The notes beneath the pieces were generated by a model, which saw only the letters and a list, made by a program, of their open reading frames with translations, was not told where the DNA came from and did not search any database. Shown one piece after another: positions 1-8,856 of a stretch of 15,419 nt of DNA. The stretch is taken from the NCBI GenBank assembly GCA_003242275.1, contig QGUX01000053.1:1-15419 (forward strand). Direction: 5' to 3'. The DNA is from Pseudomonadota bacterium (GTDB lineage: Bacteria; Pseudomonadota; Gammaproteobacteria; Steroidobacterales; Steroidobacteraceae). The stretch's first letter is position 1, and every line of letters begins with the position of its first letter. The position numbers and the translations under genes were made by a program.

Positions 1-1244
1 AGGCCGTCCATGTCCACCACCTCGATGGACAGGTCGCGCCACGCCAGCTTCTCGCCCGGCACCGGCAGCCGGCCCAGGTGCCACAGCACGAAGCCGGCCA
101 TGGTGTTGTAGTTGTCGCCGCGCGCGAGGTCCTTGCGCCCGAGCGCCCGCTCGGCCTCGTGGATGGGCACGTGGCCGTCGATCAGCCAGCTGCCGTCCTC
201 GCGCTGCTGCATCGAGGCCGACTCGCGGCTGCCCATCTCGGGCAGGTCGCCGGCGATGGCCTTGAGGATGTCGGCCGGCGTCACCAGTCCCTCGATGCCG
301 CCGTACTCGTTGGTCACGACGCCGAGGTGCACGTTGGAGCGGCGGAACGTCTCCAGCAGGTGGAAGATGGAGATGCCCTCGGGCACGTGCAGTGGCGGCT
401 GCGTGTCCTTGTCCACGTCGATGTGGCCGCGGCGCAGCGCCTCGCCGAGGTTGGCCAGCGAGATCACGCCGATGAGCTGCTCGAGCTCGCCGCGGCAAAG
501 CAGGAAGCGCGCATGGCCGCTCTGGCGCGCTTCCTCCCAGAGCGTTTCCACCGGCTCGTTGATGTCCAGCCACAGGATGTCGCCGCGCGGCACCATGATG
601 GCGGTGATGTTGCGGTCGGCCAGGCGCAGCACCGAGTCGATCATCTCCGCCTCGTGCCGGTGCAGCGCGCCGGTCTGCATGCCCTCCACCGCCAGCGCGC
701 GCACGTCCTCGTCGGTGATGCCGGACTGGCGCTTGGCCACGGTGGGCAGCAGTTTCAGCAGCGCGTCGGTGGAACGCTGCAGCAGCCAGACCAGCGGCGC
801 GCCGATGCGCGCGATGACCTGCATGGGCAGGGCCACCAGCACGGCCCAGCGGTCGGCATAGGCCATGGCCAGGCGCTTGGGCACCAGCTCGCCGAGCACG
901 ATGGAAAAGTAGGTCATCACCACCACGATGACGCCGTAGGCCAGCTCCTCGGCGTAGTCCGCGAGCCGCGGCTCGACATCGGACAGCCACGCGGCCAGGC
1001 CCGCGGAATACGCGGCACCGCTGTACATGCCGGTGAGGATGCCGACCAGCGTGATGCCCACCTGCACCGAGGAGAGCAGGCGCGTGGGATCGTCGAGGAG
1101 CTGCAGCGCCGCGCGCGCGCCGCGGCTGCCCTCTTCGGCCAGGGCATTCAGGCGGGAGCGGCGCGCCGAAACCAGTGCGATCTCCGCCGAGGCAAACAAA
1201 CCGTTCAGGACGATCAGGCCGAGGATGACCGCGGCTTGGTGCAT
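1..1244 (-). CDS. CNNM/CorC (HlyC/CorC) family membrane protein with CBS pair, 3' end missing
   Basis: Inner-membrane protein of the CNNM/CorC family, linked to magnesium or other cation export and to ion homeostasis. 414 residues are visible. Residues 1-160 form the DUF21 membrane domain, with hydrophobic stretches near 4-20, 58-75, 103-120 and 133-155 and the family-typical SVQVGITLVGILTG (59-72) and GELVPKR (118-124). The CBS pair covers about 205-332, with MVPR at 217-220 and VTNEYGGIEGLVT at 310-322. The CorC_HlyC transporter-associated domain starts near 345 and reaches EVVDMDG at the window edge, so I estimate only some 10-20 residues are missing. The ATG at 1244 is the first possible start because an in-frame TAG lies just upstream (1250-1248). 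No strong ribosome binding site is visible. It is divergent from the SUI1-family gene, with 71 bases between the starts. The family is clear. The transported ion cannot be read from the sequence. Confidence 0.93.
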   Translation of the reverse strand, partial: MHQAAVILGLIVLNGLFASAEIALVSARRSRLNALAEEGSRGARAALQLLDDPTRLLSSVQVGITLVGILTGMYSGAAYSAGLAAWLSDVEPRLADYAEELAYGVIVVVMTYFSIVLGELVPKRLAMAYADRWAVLVALPMQVIARIGAPLVWLLQRSTDALLKLLPTVAKRQSGITDEDVRALAVEGMQTGALHRHEAEMIDSVLRLADRNITAIMVPRGDILWLDINEPVETLWEEARQSGHARFLLCRGELEQLIGVISLANLGEALRRGHIDVDKDTQPPLHVPEGISIFHLLETFRRSNVHLGVVTNEYGGIEGLVTPADILKAIAGDLPEMGSRESASMQQREDGSWLIDGHVPIHEAERALGRKDLARGDNYNTMAGFVLWHLGRLPVPGEKLAWRDLSIEVVDMDG

Positions 1245-1277
1245 CGCCTAGTGTGCGGACTGTCCATGCGAGCTGGC

Positions 1278-1283
1278 ATCATA
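1278..1283 (-). promoter_or_regulatory. Possible -10 box for the CNNM/CorC gene
   Basis: Read on the minus strand this is TATGAT, five of six matches to the sigma-70 -10 consensus, about 33 bases before the ATG of the CorC-type gene. It lies in the 71-base divergent gap and is one of the few AT-rich patches there. No convincing -35 hexamer sits 16-18 bases upstream, so the call rests on the -10 box and its location alone. Confidence 0.3.
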
Positions 1284-1315
1284 GCGCGCTTTCGGGAACT
1301 TACGCGGAGCGGCAG

Positions 1316-1633
1316 ATGAAACGCGTGCACACCTTCCGGGGCGTGGTGATGGACCGGCCGGTGAAGACCCCGCCGCGACCGGCTCCGGCCGGCCCGGCGA
1401 AAATCCGCGTCAGCCGCGAGACGGCCGGACGCGGCGGCAAGGGCGTCACCGTGATCACCGGCCTGCCCCTCAGGGGCGCGGAGCTGGAGGAGCTGGCCGC
1501 GCGCCTGAAGCGCTGCTGCGGCGCCGGAGGCGGGGTGCAGGGGGGCCGCATCGAGATCCAGGGCGAGCACCGGGACCGCCTCGTGGCCGAGCTGGCGAAG
1601 CTGGGCTACGACGCGAAGCGGGCGGGCGGCTGA
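1316..1633 (+). CDS. yciH: SUI1/YciH family translation factor
   Basis: A 105-residue homologue of eukaryotic eIF1 (SUI1), called YciH in E. coli. The family is thought to act on the ribosome and influence start-codon selection or translation under stress. About 25 basic, Pro/Ala-rich residues precede the SUI1 fold. Signature stretches are KIRVSRETAGRGGKGVTVI near residues 28-46, followed by TGLPL, then GGRIEIQGEHRDRLVAELAKLGY near 78-100 (in two parts: GGRIEIQGEHRD and RLVAELAKLGY), which closely follow the bacterial family pattern. The frame is open further upstream, but the ATG at 1316 is preceded by GGAG at 1306-1309 and gives the usual family length, so I chose it. It converges on the copper chaperone gene, with a hairpin between the two stops. 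The symbol is given by family resemblance. Confidence 0.9.
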   Translation: MKRVHTFRGVVMDRPVKTPPRPAPAGPAKIRVSRETAGRGGKGVTVITGLPLRGAELEELAARLKRCCGAGGGVQGGRIEIQGEHRDRLVAELAKLGYDAKRAGG

Positions 1634-1638
1634 GCGCC

Positions 1639-1664
1639 CGCGGCAGGCCGGGCACCTTGCCGCG
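1639..1664. terminator. Hairpin between converging genes
   Basis: CGCGGCA at 1639-1645 pairs with TGCCGCG at 1658-1664. Two further G-C pairs form if one base is bulged. The hairpin lies in the 43-base gap between the stops of the SUI1-family gene and the copper chaperone gene, where a shared terminator is expected. There is no T-run on either side, so intrinsic termination is uncertain. Confidence 0.35.
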
Positions 1665-1676
1665 CGGCCCCGGCGG

Positions 1677-2165
1677 TCAATGATGGTGGTGCTGGTGTTC
1701 CTGCGCGGTGGCCGCGGGCACCAGGGGCCGCACCTCGAGCATCACGGTGAACTCGGGCTGGCCGCCGTCGAACTTCAACGTGAGCGGCACCTTCTCGCCC
1801 GCCACCAGTGGCGCCTTCAGCTCGTTGAACATCACGTGCACGGCACCCTGGTCCATGCGCAGGGTTTCGCCGGGCTTGAGCGTCAGGCCCGCCAGCGGCC
1901 ACATGCGCGTGGTGCCCTCGGCGGTCATGCTGGTCCGGTGCAGCATCACCAGGTCGCTGACCGTGGAGACGATCTTCATCAGCTTGCGCTCCTCGTCGCT
2001 GGTGTTCACCAGCACGAGATAGGCCGCGCCCACCTTGGCGCCGGGCGGGGTGGCGCGCGCCCAGCCCTCGAGCACCTTGACCTCCGCGGCCGCGAACTGC
2101 GCCGCGCCCAGTGAAAACACCGCCAGCAGGGCCGCCAGGGCACGCATCTTGGTCGCCTTGTTCAT
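1677..2165 (-). CDS. PCu(A)C periplasmic copper chaperone with His-rich tail
   Basis: Periplasmic Cu(I) chaperone of the PCu(A)C (DUF461) family, whose members deliver copper to cytochrome oxidase or other cuproproteins. Of 162 residues, the first 27 form a signal peptide: a short basic start, a hydrophobic core at about 8-24 and AAA before the mature AEVKV. The copper site matches the family pattern H(M)X10MX21HXM exactly in spacing: H76, M88, H110 and M112. The Met after H76 is replaced by Arg. The protein ends in EHQHHHH (156-162), a His-rich tail that could bind Cu(II) as in PccA-type members. The ATG at 2165 gives the full signal peptide. Met7 is an alternative with a better-placed AAGG. 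It is divergent from yheS and not adjacent to a visible oxidase or copper pump. Confidence 0.92.
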   Translation of the reverse strand: MNKATKMRALAALLAVFSLGAAQFAAAEVKVLEGWARATPPGAKVGAAYLVLVNTSDEERKLMKIVSTVSDLVMLHRTSMTAEGTTRMWPLAGLTLKPGETLRMDQGAVHVMFNELKAPLVAGEKVPLTLKFDGGQPEFTVMLEVRPLVPAATAQEHQHHHH

Positions 2166-2199
2166 GCGCTCATTCTACCTCGTTTAAGCTTCGCGCCCC
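2166..2199. promoter_or_regulatory. Divergent intergenic region, copper chaperone / yheS
   Basis: Only 34 bases separate the two divergent start codons, and they are richer in A and T than the surroundings. Both promoters must lie here or overlap the neighbouring coding sequence. The minus strand contains TAGAAT, close to a -10 box, but so near the chaperone ATG that the mRNA leader would be very short. The plus strand has TTTAAG at 2183-2188. No recognisable ribosome binding site precedes the yheS ATG. I cannot assign hexamers with confidence. Confidence 0.3.
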
Positions 2200-4179
<1,980 letters not shown>

Positions 4180-4191
4180 ACCGCGGGCGGA

Positions 4192-4246
4192 CCGCAGCGC
4201 GCCGTGCGATGGCCGGGGCCTTCCCGGTGGCAGTCCCGCGCTGCGG
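4192..4246. terminator. Perfect 10-bp inverted repeat with inner hairpin between converging genes
   Basis: CCGCAGCGCG at 4192-4201 is perfectly complementary to CGCGCTGCGG at 4237-4246. Inside the 35-base loop, CCGGG (4213-4217) pairs with CCCGG (4223-4227) around a 5-base loop, giving a stem within a stem. It fills the 69-base gap between the yheS stop (4179) and the ribA stop (4249) and has the same fold on both strands. A bidirectional transcription end is likely, although there is no T-run on either side. Confidence 0.5.
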
Positions 4247-4248
4247 GT

Positions 4249-5397
4249 TCAGCCCGGCTCGTCGGGGATCAAGTGCCCGGCGCGATCGCGCTTGGTGCGC
4301 AGGTAGCGCTGGTTGTACTGGTTCGGCGGCGCGAGCAGCGACTCCATCTCTTCCACGTCGATACCCCGCGCCCGCAGCTCGCGCACCTTGTGCGGGCTGT
4401 TGGTGAGCAGGCGGATGCGCGTGTAGCCGAGCTGGCGCAGCATCGAGGCCGCGATGGCGTAGCTGCGCTCGTCGGCGCTGAATCCCAGGTGCCGGTCGGC
4501 ATCGACGGTGTCGAGCCCGGCGTCCTGGAGCTGGTAGGCGCGCAGCTTGTTGGCCAGGCCGATGCCCCGCCCTTCCTGCGCCAGGTACAGGAGCACGCCG
4601 CCGCCCTCGGCATGCAGACGCTGCACCGCGGTCTGCAGCTGCTCGCCGCAGTCGCAGCGCAGGCTGCCCAGCAGGTCGCCGGTGAAGCAGGAGGAATGCG
4701 CACGCACCGGCACCACCGTGGCGGGATCCGGCGTGCCCACCACCACCGCCACATGCTCGCTGGCATCGCGGCGGTCGCGGAACAGCACGAGGTGGCTCAT
4801 CACGCCTTGGCGCAGTGGCACGCGCGCATCGCTGACGCGCACGAGGTCGTCCTCGCGCGGCAGTGCGTGGCGCGCCACCTGGTCGATGCGCACCGGCAGC
4901 ACCGAGGACGGCACGGCCTCGGCGTGCACGCCGGTGACCAGCAAGGCCGGCAGCAGCTGCGCGCTCTTGGCAAGCTGCACGGCGGCCGTGCCGAGCTCAT
5001 CGGCGCAGGTGACATGCGGCACGGCCTCGCCCAGCGCCGTGCGCCAGCCGTCGGCCTCCCAGTGGCGGCCGAGCTCATGGAGCTGCGCCGGCCCCAGCCC
5101 TGCGGGCAGCGCCAGCAGCAGCACCTCGTCCGACTCGCAGGGCACGCGCAACGCCGCCGCGCGCGCGCCGGTAATCACCAGGGCCGCGCCCGGCTGCGCC
5201 AGCGCGTGGGCGATCAGCGCGTCATCGGCCGTCTCCAGCGGCACCACGAGGCGCCAGGCGCGGCCCGCGGCATCCTGCACGGCGATGGCCCGCCCGCGGC
5301 GCAGCTCCGACAGCGCACGGTCCACGGCCACCAGCGCGGCATCTCCCAGCGGCGGCTCGGGAGCCCGGGGAACGGGTTGCAGGCGGGATCGGGTCAT
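4249..5397 (-). CDS. ribA: GTP cyclohydrolase II with degenerate N-terminal RibB-like domain
   Basis: GTP cyclohydrolase II converts GTP to 2,5-diamino-6-ribosylamino-pyrimidinone 5'-phosphate, formate and diphosphate, the first step of riboflavin synthesis. The protein has 382 residues. The C-terminal half (about 180-382) carries the zinc site HSSCFTGDLLGSLRCDC with its three Cys, the active-site QEGRGIGLANKLRAY, the ADER loop with the conserved Arg, and TNSPHK near the end. The first 180 residues look like a dihydroxybutanone-phosphate synthase (RibB) fold without its active site. The acidic DDEDRE-type loop is replaced by QDAAGRAW, and the RGHTEA motif is replaced by DELGTAAVQLA. The second half therefore looks active and the first half inactive. 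It lies 29 bases downstream of the hydrolase gene on the same strand, so co-transcription is plausible. The symbol is given for the cyclohydrolase II half. Confidence 0.93.
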   Translation of the reverse strand: MTRSRLQPVPRAPEPPLGDAALVAVDRALSELRRGRAIAVQDAAGRAWRLVVPLETADDALIAHALAQPGAALVITGARAAALRVPCESDEVLLLALPAGLGPAQLHELGRHWEADGWRTALGEAVPHVTCADELGTAAVQLAKSAQLLPALLVTGVHAEAVPSSVLPVRIDQVARHALPREDDLVRVSDARVPLRQGVMSHLVLFRDRRDASEHVAVVVGTPDPATVVPVRAHSSCFTGDLLGSLRCDCGEQLQTAVQRLHAEGGGVLLYLAQEGRGIGLANKLRAYQLQDAGLDTVDADRHLGFSADERSYAIAASMLRQLGYTRIRLLTNSPHKVRELRARGIDVEEMESLLAPPNQYNQRYLRTKRDRAGHLIPDEPG

Positions 5398-5426
5398 GGG
5401 AGCCGTAAGGGTACCGCAACAGGCCT

Positions 5427-6356
5427 TCAGCGGCCGATCGTGCGATGCAGGAATTCCACCGCGCGGTCGGTGGCCGGGCCGCTGAAGAAGGGCGGCGCCA
5501 CATGCCCCACGCCGTGGATGATCACCAGCTCGGCCACCAGCCCGGCGCGGCGGTAGGCCCCATCCAGCTCCAGCGCCTGGTTGACCGGGATGGTCTGGTC
5601 CTGGTCGCCATGGAAGATCAGCGCCGGCGGATCGTCGGGATCCACGTGCTCCACCGGGCTGGCCAGGCGCGCCAGTTCCGGCACCTCGTCAGGCATTGCA
5701 CCCAGCAGCGACTGCAGCGCCGGGATGCGGATCTTCAGCCCTTCCGGCGTGGACTGCGACAGGATGGTGGCCAGGTTCGACGCGCCCACCCACATGATGA
5801 AGGCCTGCACGTTCGAGGACTGGTCGAGGTGCTCGCCCACCGTGCCTTCCAGCTCCGGGTGTCCATTGGTCACGCCCACCAGCGCCGCAAGATGCCCACC
5901 GGAGGATGAGCCGGTGACCGCGATGCGGTCGGCGCGGTAGCCGTAGCGCCCGGCGTTGGCGCGCAGGAAGCGGATGCCGGCCTTGATGTCGTGCACGTTG
6001 GCGGGGAAGCGCGCCTCGTCGCTGGAACGGAAGTCCAGGCTCGCCACCGCGAAGCCACGCTGCACCAGGAAGTCCGGCACCTCGGACTTCTCGCCGCGCT
6101 GCCAGGCACCGCCGTGCAGGTACACCACCAGCGGCGGACGGCGGGCGTCCGCCGGCAGGTGCAGGTCGAGCAGCAACCGCCGGCCGCCGACCGCGGCGTA
6201 GGGAATGTCGAGCAGCGAGCGCGCATCGGGTACGCCGGCAAGGGCCGACGCCCCTGCAGCGATGGAACAGGGGGACGCGGCGATGCAAGCGAAGCCGGCG
6301 AGCAGGGCGCCCAGCCACACCTTGGGGATCCCTGCTGCGGGAACACGCTGCCTCAT
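5427..6356 (-). CDS. Exported alpha/beta hydrolase (BD-FAE/esterase-lipase type)
   Basis: A 309-residue serine hydrolase. A hydrophobic segment at about 13-36 after a basic start looks like a signal peptide, so the enzyme is probably periplasmic or secreted. There is no lipobox. The fold's landmarks are present in order: oxyanion-hole HGGAW at 81-85, nucleophile elbow G149-S-S-S-G153 with S151 as the probable catalytic Ser, the acid in GDQDQTIPV (D253), and the His in HGVGH (H285). This layout fits carboxylesterases, feruloyl-esterase-like BD-FAE and related hydrolases. The substrate cannot be read. The gene runs into ribA with a 29-base gap. The next gene upstream is 119 bases away, so this gene probably has its own promoter there. 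Confidence 0.9.
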   Translation of the reverse strand: MRQRVPAAGIPKVWLGALLAGFACIAASPCSIAAGASALAGVPDARSLLDIPYAAVGGRRLLLDLHLPADARRPPLVVYLHGGAWQRGEKSEVPDFLVQRGFAVASLDFRSSDEARFPANVHDIKAGIRFLRANAGRYGYRADRIAVTGSSSGGHLAALVGVTNGHPELEGTVGEHLDQSSNVQAFIMWVGASNLATILSQSTPEGLKIRIPALQSLLGAMPDEVPELARLASPVEHVDPDDPPALIFHGDQDQTIPVNQALELDGAYRRAGLVAELVIIHGVGHVAPPFFSGPATDRAVEFLHRTIGR

Positions 6357-6393
6357 GGCCCGGCATTCTCGCCCCGCGCCGCCGGCAGCGACA

Positions 6394-6420
6394 ACCGGCC
6401 GCGGGTTCCCACCGGCCGGT
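6394..6420 (-). terminator. GC-rich hairpin after the GGDEF-EAL gene
   Basis: ACCGGCCG (6394-6401) pairs perfectly with CGGCCGGT (6413-6420) around an 11-base loop. On the minus strand it follows the stop of the GAF-GGDEF-EAL gene by about 55 bases and is followed by TTGT, a poor T-tract. It may end that transcript before the hydrolase gene begins at 6356. The right arm is itself palindromic, so other pairings are possible. Confidence 0.35.
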
Positions 6421-6475
6421 CATCGAGGCATGCGCGCGTCGTTGTCGTCCGGGGGCGGTCGATGCGGACCTGGCG

Positions 6476-8464
6476 CTACACGGGCCTGCGGCGCGGCGGC
6501 GGCGCGCCGAGGAAACTCCACCGCTTGCCCTCGCCGAGCAGGCGCGTGATCTCCTCCGGCGGCAGCGGACGCGCCAGGCCGAAGCCCTGCGCCTCGTCGC
6601 AGCCGTGGCGGCGCAGGAAGGCGAGCTGCTGCGCGTTCTCCACGCCCTCGGCCACCACGCGCAGGTCGAGCGTGCGCGCCAGGCCGATGATGGCCGCGAC
6701 GATGCGCGCATTGTTGGCGTCGTCGAGCATGTCGCGGATGAACTCGCGGTCGATCTTCAGCGAGTCGAGGGGAAAGCGCTTGAGGTAATGCAGGCTGGAA
6801 TAGCCGGTGCCGAAGTCGTCCAGCACCAGCCGGATGCCCTGCGACTTGATGCGCCTGAGGGTCGCGATCGCGCCCTCGGCATCGTGCATCAGCATCGACT
6901 CGTTCAGCTCGAACTCGAACAGCCGCGGATCGAGCCCGCTGGCGTCGATGGGGCGCGTGAGCGCCACGTCGAGCTTCTCCTGCCGGAACTGCCGGGCGGA
7001 GATGTTCACCGACACCGGCGGCGGCTCCAGTCCCGCGTGCTGCCACTCCAGCAGCTGGCCGCACACCATCGACACCACCCGCTCGCCCACCGGGATGATG
7101 AGGCCGGTGTCCTCGAGCACGGAGATGAACTCGCGCGGCGCGATGAGCTCGCCATCGCCGTTGCGCCAGCGCAGCAGCGCCTCCAGTCCCGCGATGCGGC
7201 CCGAACGCAGGTCGATGCGCGGCTGGTACTCGAGTACGTACTGGTCGCGATCCAGCGCCTCGCGGAGCTGGTGCTCGAGCTCAAGCCGCGCCAGTGCGCG
7301 CTGCTGCAGCTCGGGCATGTAGAACTGGTAGCCATTGCGGCCGGACTGCTTGGCCCGGTACATGGCGAGGTCGGCGTTCTTCAGCAGCGTTTCCGGATCC
7401 GAACCATCGCCGGGGAACAGGCTGATGCCCACGCTGCCTGACACGTACACCGTGTGGCCCTGGATGGTGAAGGGCGTCGCCAGCGCGTCGATGATCTTCT
7501 GCCCCACGATGCCCGCATGATCGGGCTGCGCCAGCGGCGAGAGCACCAGCGCGAACTCGTCGCCCGACAGGCGGCCGATGGTGTCGCCCGAACGCACGGT
7601 GGACTTCAGCCGCTGCGCGATCTGCACCAGCAGCTCATCGCCCACGCCATGGCCCAGCGTGTCGTTGACCTGCTTGAAGCGGTCGACGTCCACGAACAGC
7701 ACCGCCACCGGCAGGTGCTCGCGCGTGGCCGCGTCGATGGCATGCGCGAGTCGGTCGAGGTAGAGCGAGCGGTTCGGCAGGCCGGTCAGCGCATCGAACT
7801 GCGCCATGTAGGCCAGGCGGTCCTCGGCCGACTTGCGATCCATGTAGGCCGACACCGTGGTGGCGAGGTTCTGCAGGAACACCGCCGTGCTGGCATTGGC
7901 CTGGCCACGGGTCCCCATCCACACCGACAGCGTGCCGTAGATGCCGTCGCTGCCGGCGATCTGCACTTCGACGCAGGGCTCGGGGCTGCCGTCCGGCGCC
8001 ACCGCGCCCTCCCAGCCATAGCCCGCGGCCAGCGTGGGTTCGGTGCCATGCGCCGCACGCAGCAGCAGCCGGCAGCGTTCGGCGCCCAGGCCCTCGCGTA
8101 CGGCCTGCACCAGCCGCTGCGTCACGGCGTCATAGGCCGGGTGGCTGAGCACGAACTGGCCGAACCTCGCCAGCAGCGCGTACTGCGCCACGGAAAGGAC
8201 CTGCATCTGGCCCGTGAAGCTCGAAGTGTCGTGGTCGGTGCGGATGACCTCGTCCGCGGTCACGGCATGGCGCGGCGGCCCCATCTGGGCCGGGGCGCCG
8301 TCACGCGCCACCGCGCCCAGGTCCAGCGCATCGCCCGGAGTGCCCGCAGCCTCACGCGCCGGGCCCGACGGTCCCGCCGTGACCACGGTGAGGGTGCGCA
8401 GCCGCTTGTCCTTCATGCGCTTGCCCGGAGGGGGAAGAGGAGGCTCATGCGGGGAGTTTGCCAT
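6476..8464 (-). CDS. GAF-GGDEF-EAL cyclic-di-GMP signalling protein
   Basis: A 662-residue protein with no membrane segment, predicted to make and/or degrade cyclic-di-GMP in the cytoplasm. Residues 1-80 are Pro/Gly/Ala-rich and low in structure. A GAF-like sensor domain spans about 90-210. The diguanylate cyclase domain (about 215-385) has DALTGLPNR at 224-232, the active-site variant SGDEF at 300-304 and an inhibitory I-site R291-x-x-D294 five residues before it. The EAL domain (about 395-645) keeps E428 of EALLRW, N487, E519/E522, D549-D550, K570, E606 and Q626, so the phosphodiesterase looks intact. SGDEF differs at the first Gly, a change often tolerated. Net activity is unknown. Met17 is an alternative start. 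It is monocistronic by spacing, with hairpins and phased repeats upstream. Confidence 0.95.
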   Translation of the reverse strand: MANSPHEPPLPPPGKRMKDKRLRTLTVVTAGPSGPAREAAGTPGDALDLGAVARDGAPAQMGPPRHAVTADEVIRTDHDTSSFTGQMQVLSVAQYALLARFGQFVLSHPAYDAVTQRLVQAVREGLGAERCRLLLRAAHGTEPTLAAGYGWEGAVAPDGSPEPCVEVQIAGSDGIYGTLSVWMGTRGQANASTAVFLQNLATTVSAYMDRKSAEDRLAYMAQFDALTGLPNRSLYLDRLAHAIDAATREHLPVAVLFVDVDRFKQVNDTLGHGVGDELLVQIAQRLKSTVRSGDTIGRLSGDEFALVLSPLAQPDHAGIVGQKIIDALATPFTIQGHTVYVSGSVGISLFPGDGSDPETLLKNADLAMYRAKQSGRNGYQFYMPELQQRALARLELEHQLREALDRDQYVLEYQPRIDLRSGRIAGLEALLRWRNGDGELIAPREFISVLEDTGLIIPVGERVVSMVCGQLLEWQHAGLEPPPVSVNISARQFRQEKLDVALTRPIDASGLDPRLFEFELNESMLMHDAEGAIATLRRIKSQGIRLVLDDFGTGYSSLHYLKRFPLDSLKIDREFIRDMLDDANNARIVAAIIGLARTLDLRVVAEGVENAQQLAFLRRHGCDEAQGFGLARPLPPEEITRLLGEGKRWSFLGAPPPRRRPV

Positions 8465-8508
8465 CCGGCCGGCCCCCTACCCGTGCAGTTACTGCCATTG
8501 TGCACATG

Positions 8509-8534
8509 AACTTGACCTAACTTGCCGGAACTGT
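8509..8534. repeat. Three direct repeats AACT(T)G with 10-base period
   Basis: AACTTG occurs at 8509-8514 and 8519-8524, and AACTG at 8529-8533, so the copies are spaced exactly one helical turn apart. They lie 45-70 bases upstream of the GGDEF-EAL start codon, where an activator or the -35 region would be. Tandem half-sites at this spacing are typical of winged-helix response regulators, but I do not recognise a specific family consensus. Confidence 0.45.
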
Positions 8535-8539
8535 GACGT

Positions 8540-8563
8540 GGTTCGCGGTGCGATGAGCGAACC
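8540..8563. repeat. 7-bp perfect inverted repeat upstream of the GGDEF-EAL gene
   Basis: GGTTCGC (8540-8546) pairs with GCGAACC (8557-8563) around a 10-base loop. It is 6 bases away from the phased repeats and about 76 bases upstream of the GGDEF-EAL start codon. It could be an operator or a leader hairpin. There is no T-run on either side. Confidence 0.4.
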
Positions 8564-8605
8564 GGGCAGTTGCTCGTAGCCATCAATCAGGTCTCCTGAA
8601 AGAAA

Positions 8606-8644
8606 CTGAGCCCGGAGGCGTGTGGGCGGCCATGCCGGGCTCAG
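8606..8644 (-). terminator. Strong terminator-like hairpin after the serine hydrolase gene
   Basis: CTGAGCCCGG (8606-8615) and CCGGGCTCAG (8635-8644) form a perfect 10-bp stem around a 19-base loop. Read on the minus strand, the stem is followed at once by TTTCTTTC, the best T-rich tract after a hairpin in the window. It therefore looks like an intrinsic terminator for minus-strand transcripts. The nearest gene upstream on that strand ends at 8857, leaving about 210 untranslated bases. Confidence 0.6.
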
Positions 8645-8647
8645 CGT

Positions 8648-8680
8648 GCGGCGGAATCGGTTGGCGACTGCTTCCGCCGC
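8648..8680 (-). repeat. Second perfect hairpin abutting the terminator
   Basis: GCGGCGGAA (8648-8656) pairs perfectly with TTCCGCCGC (8672-8680) around a 15-base loop. Only three bases separate it from the terminator-like hairpin at 8606-8644. On the minus strand it comes first, so the pair would form a tandem structured 3' end. Confidence 0.55.
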
Positions 8681-8856
8681 GAGTACAGGTTGCCGCGGGC
8701 GATGGCGGGGATGCGACGCGCGCGGTGCGCATCGTGGTGCGGGACTCATCCTACGAGGGCGCAGCGGGACAAATGCCGCGATCGTGGCGCGGGCACTCCC
8801 GATGCCGCGCCAACCCGGTCACGGCAGCACCTGCGACGGGTGAGCCGTCCCGTGCC

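Larger units (their letters stand above)
8465..8856. other. 392-base gene-free region with several inverted repeats
   Basis: This stretch lies between the start of the GGDEF-EAL gene and the stop of the serine hydrolase gene. Short open frames on both strands have no recognisable protein character. It contains two abutting hairpins (8606-8680), a third hairpin (8540-8563), three 10-base-phased repeats (8509-8534) and an 8-base palindrome TGTGCACA (8499-8506). From 8681 to 8856 I see nothing I can name. The region must hold the end of the SnoaL/hydrolase transcript and the promoter of the GGDEF-EAL gene. Confidence 0.7.

Noticed and set aside
4204..5556. 450-codon open frame on the plus strand opposite ribA
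   Set aside because: It is a shadow of ribA and the start of the hydrolase gene, with no recognisable protein features.
8465..8605. Possible cyclic-di-GMP riboswitch in the leader of the GGDEF-EAL gene
   Set aside because: I looked for the conserved core bases of the known GEMM-type riboswitches and did not see them. The hairpins there are simple inverted repeats.
8489..8749. Small minus-strand open frame of 86 codons in the gene-free region
   Set aside because: It crosses two hairpins, has Arg/Pro-biased composition, and I see no ribosome binding site or motif.
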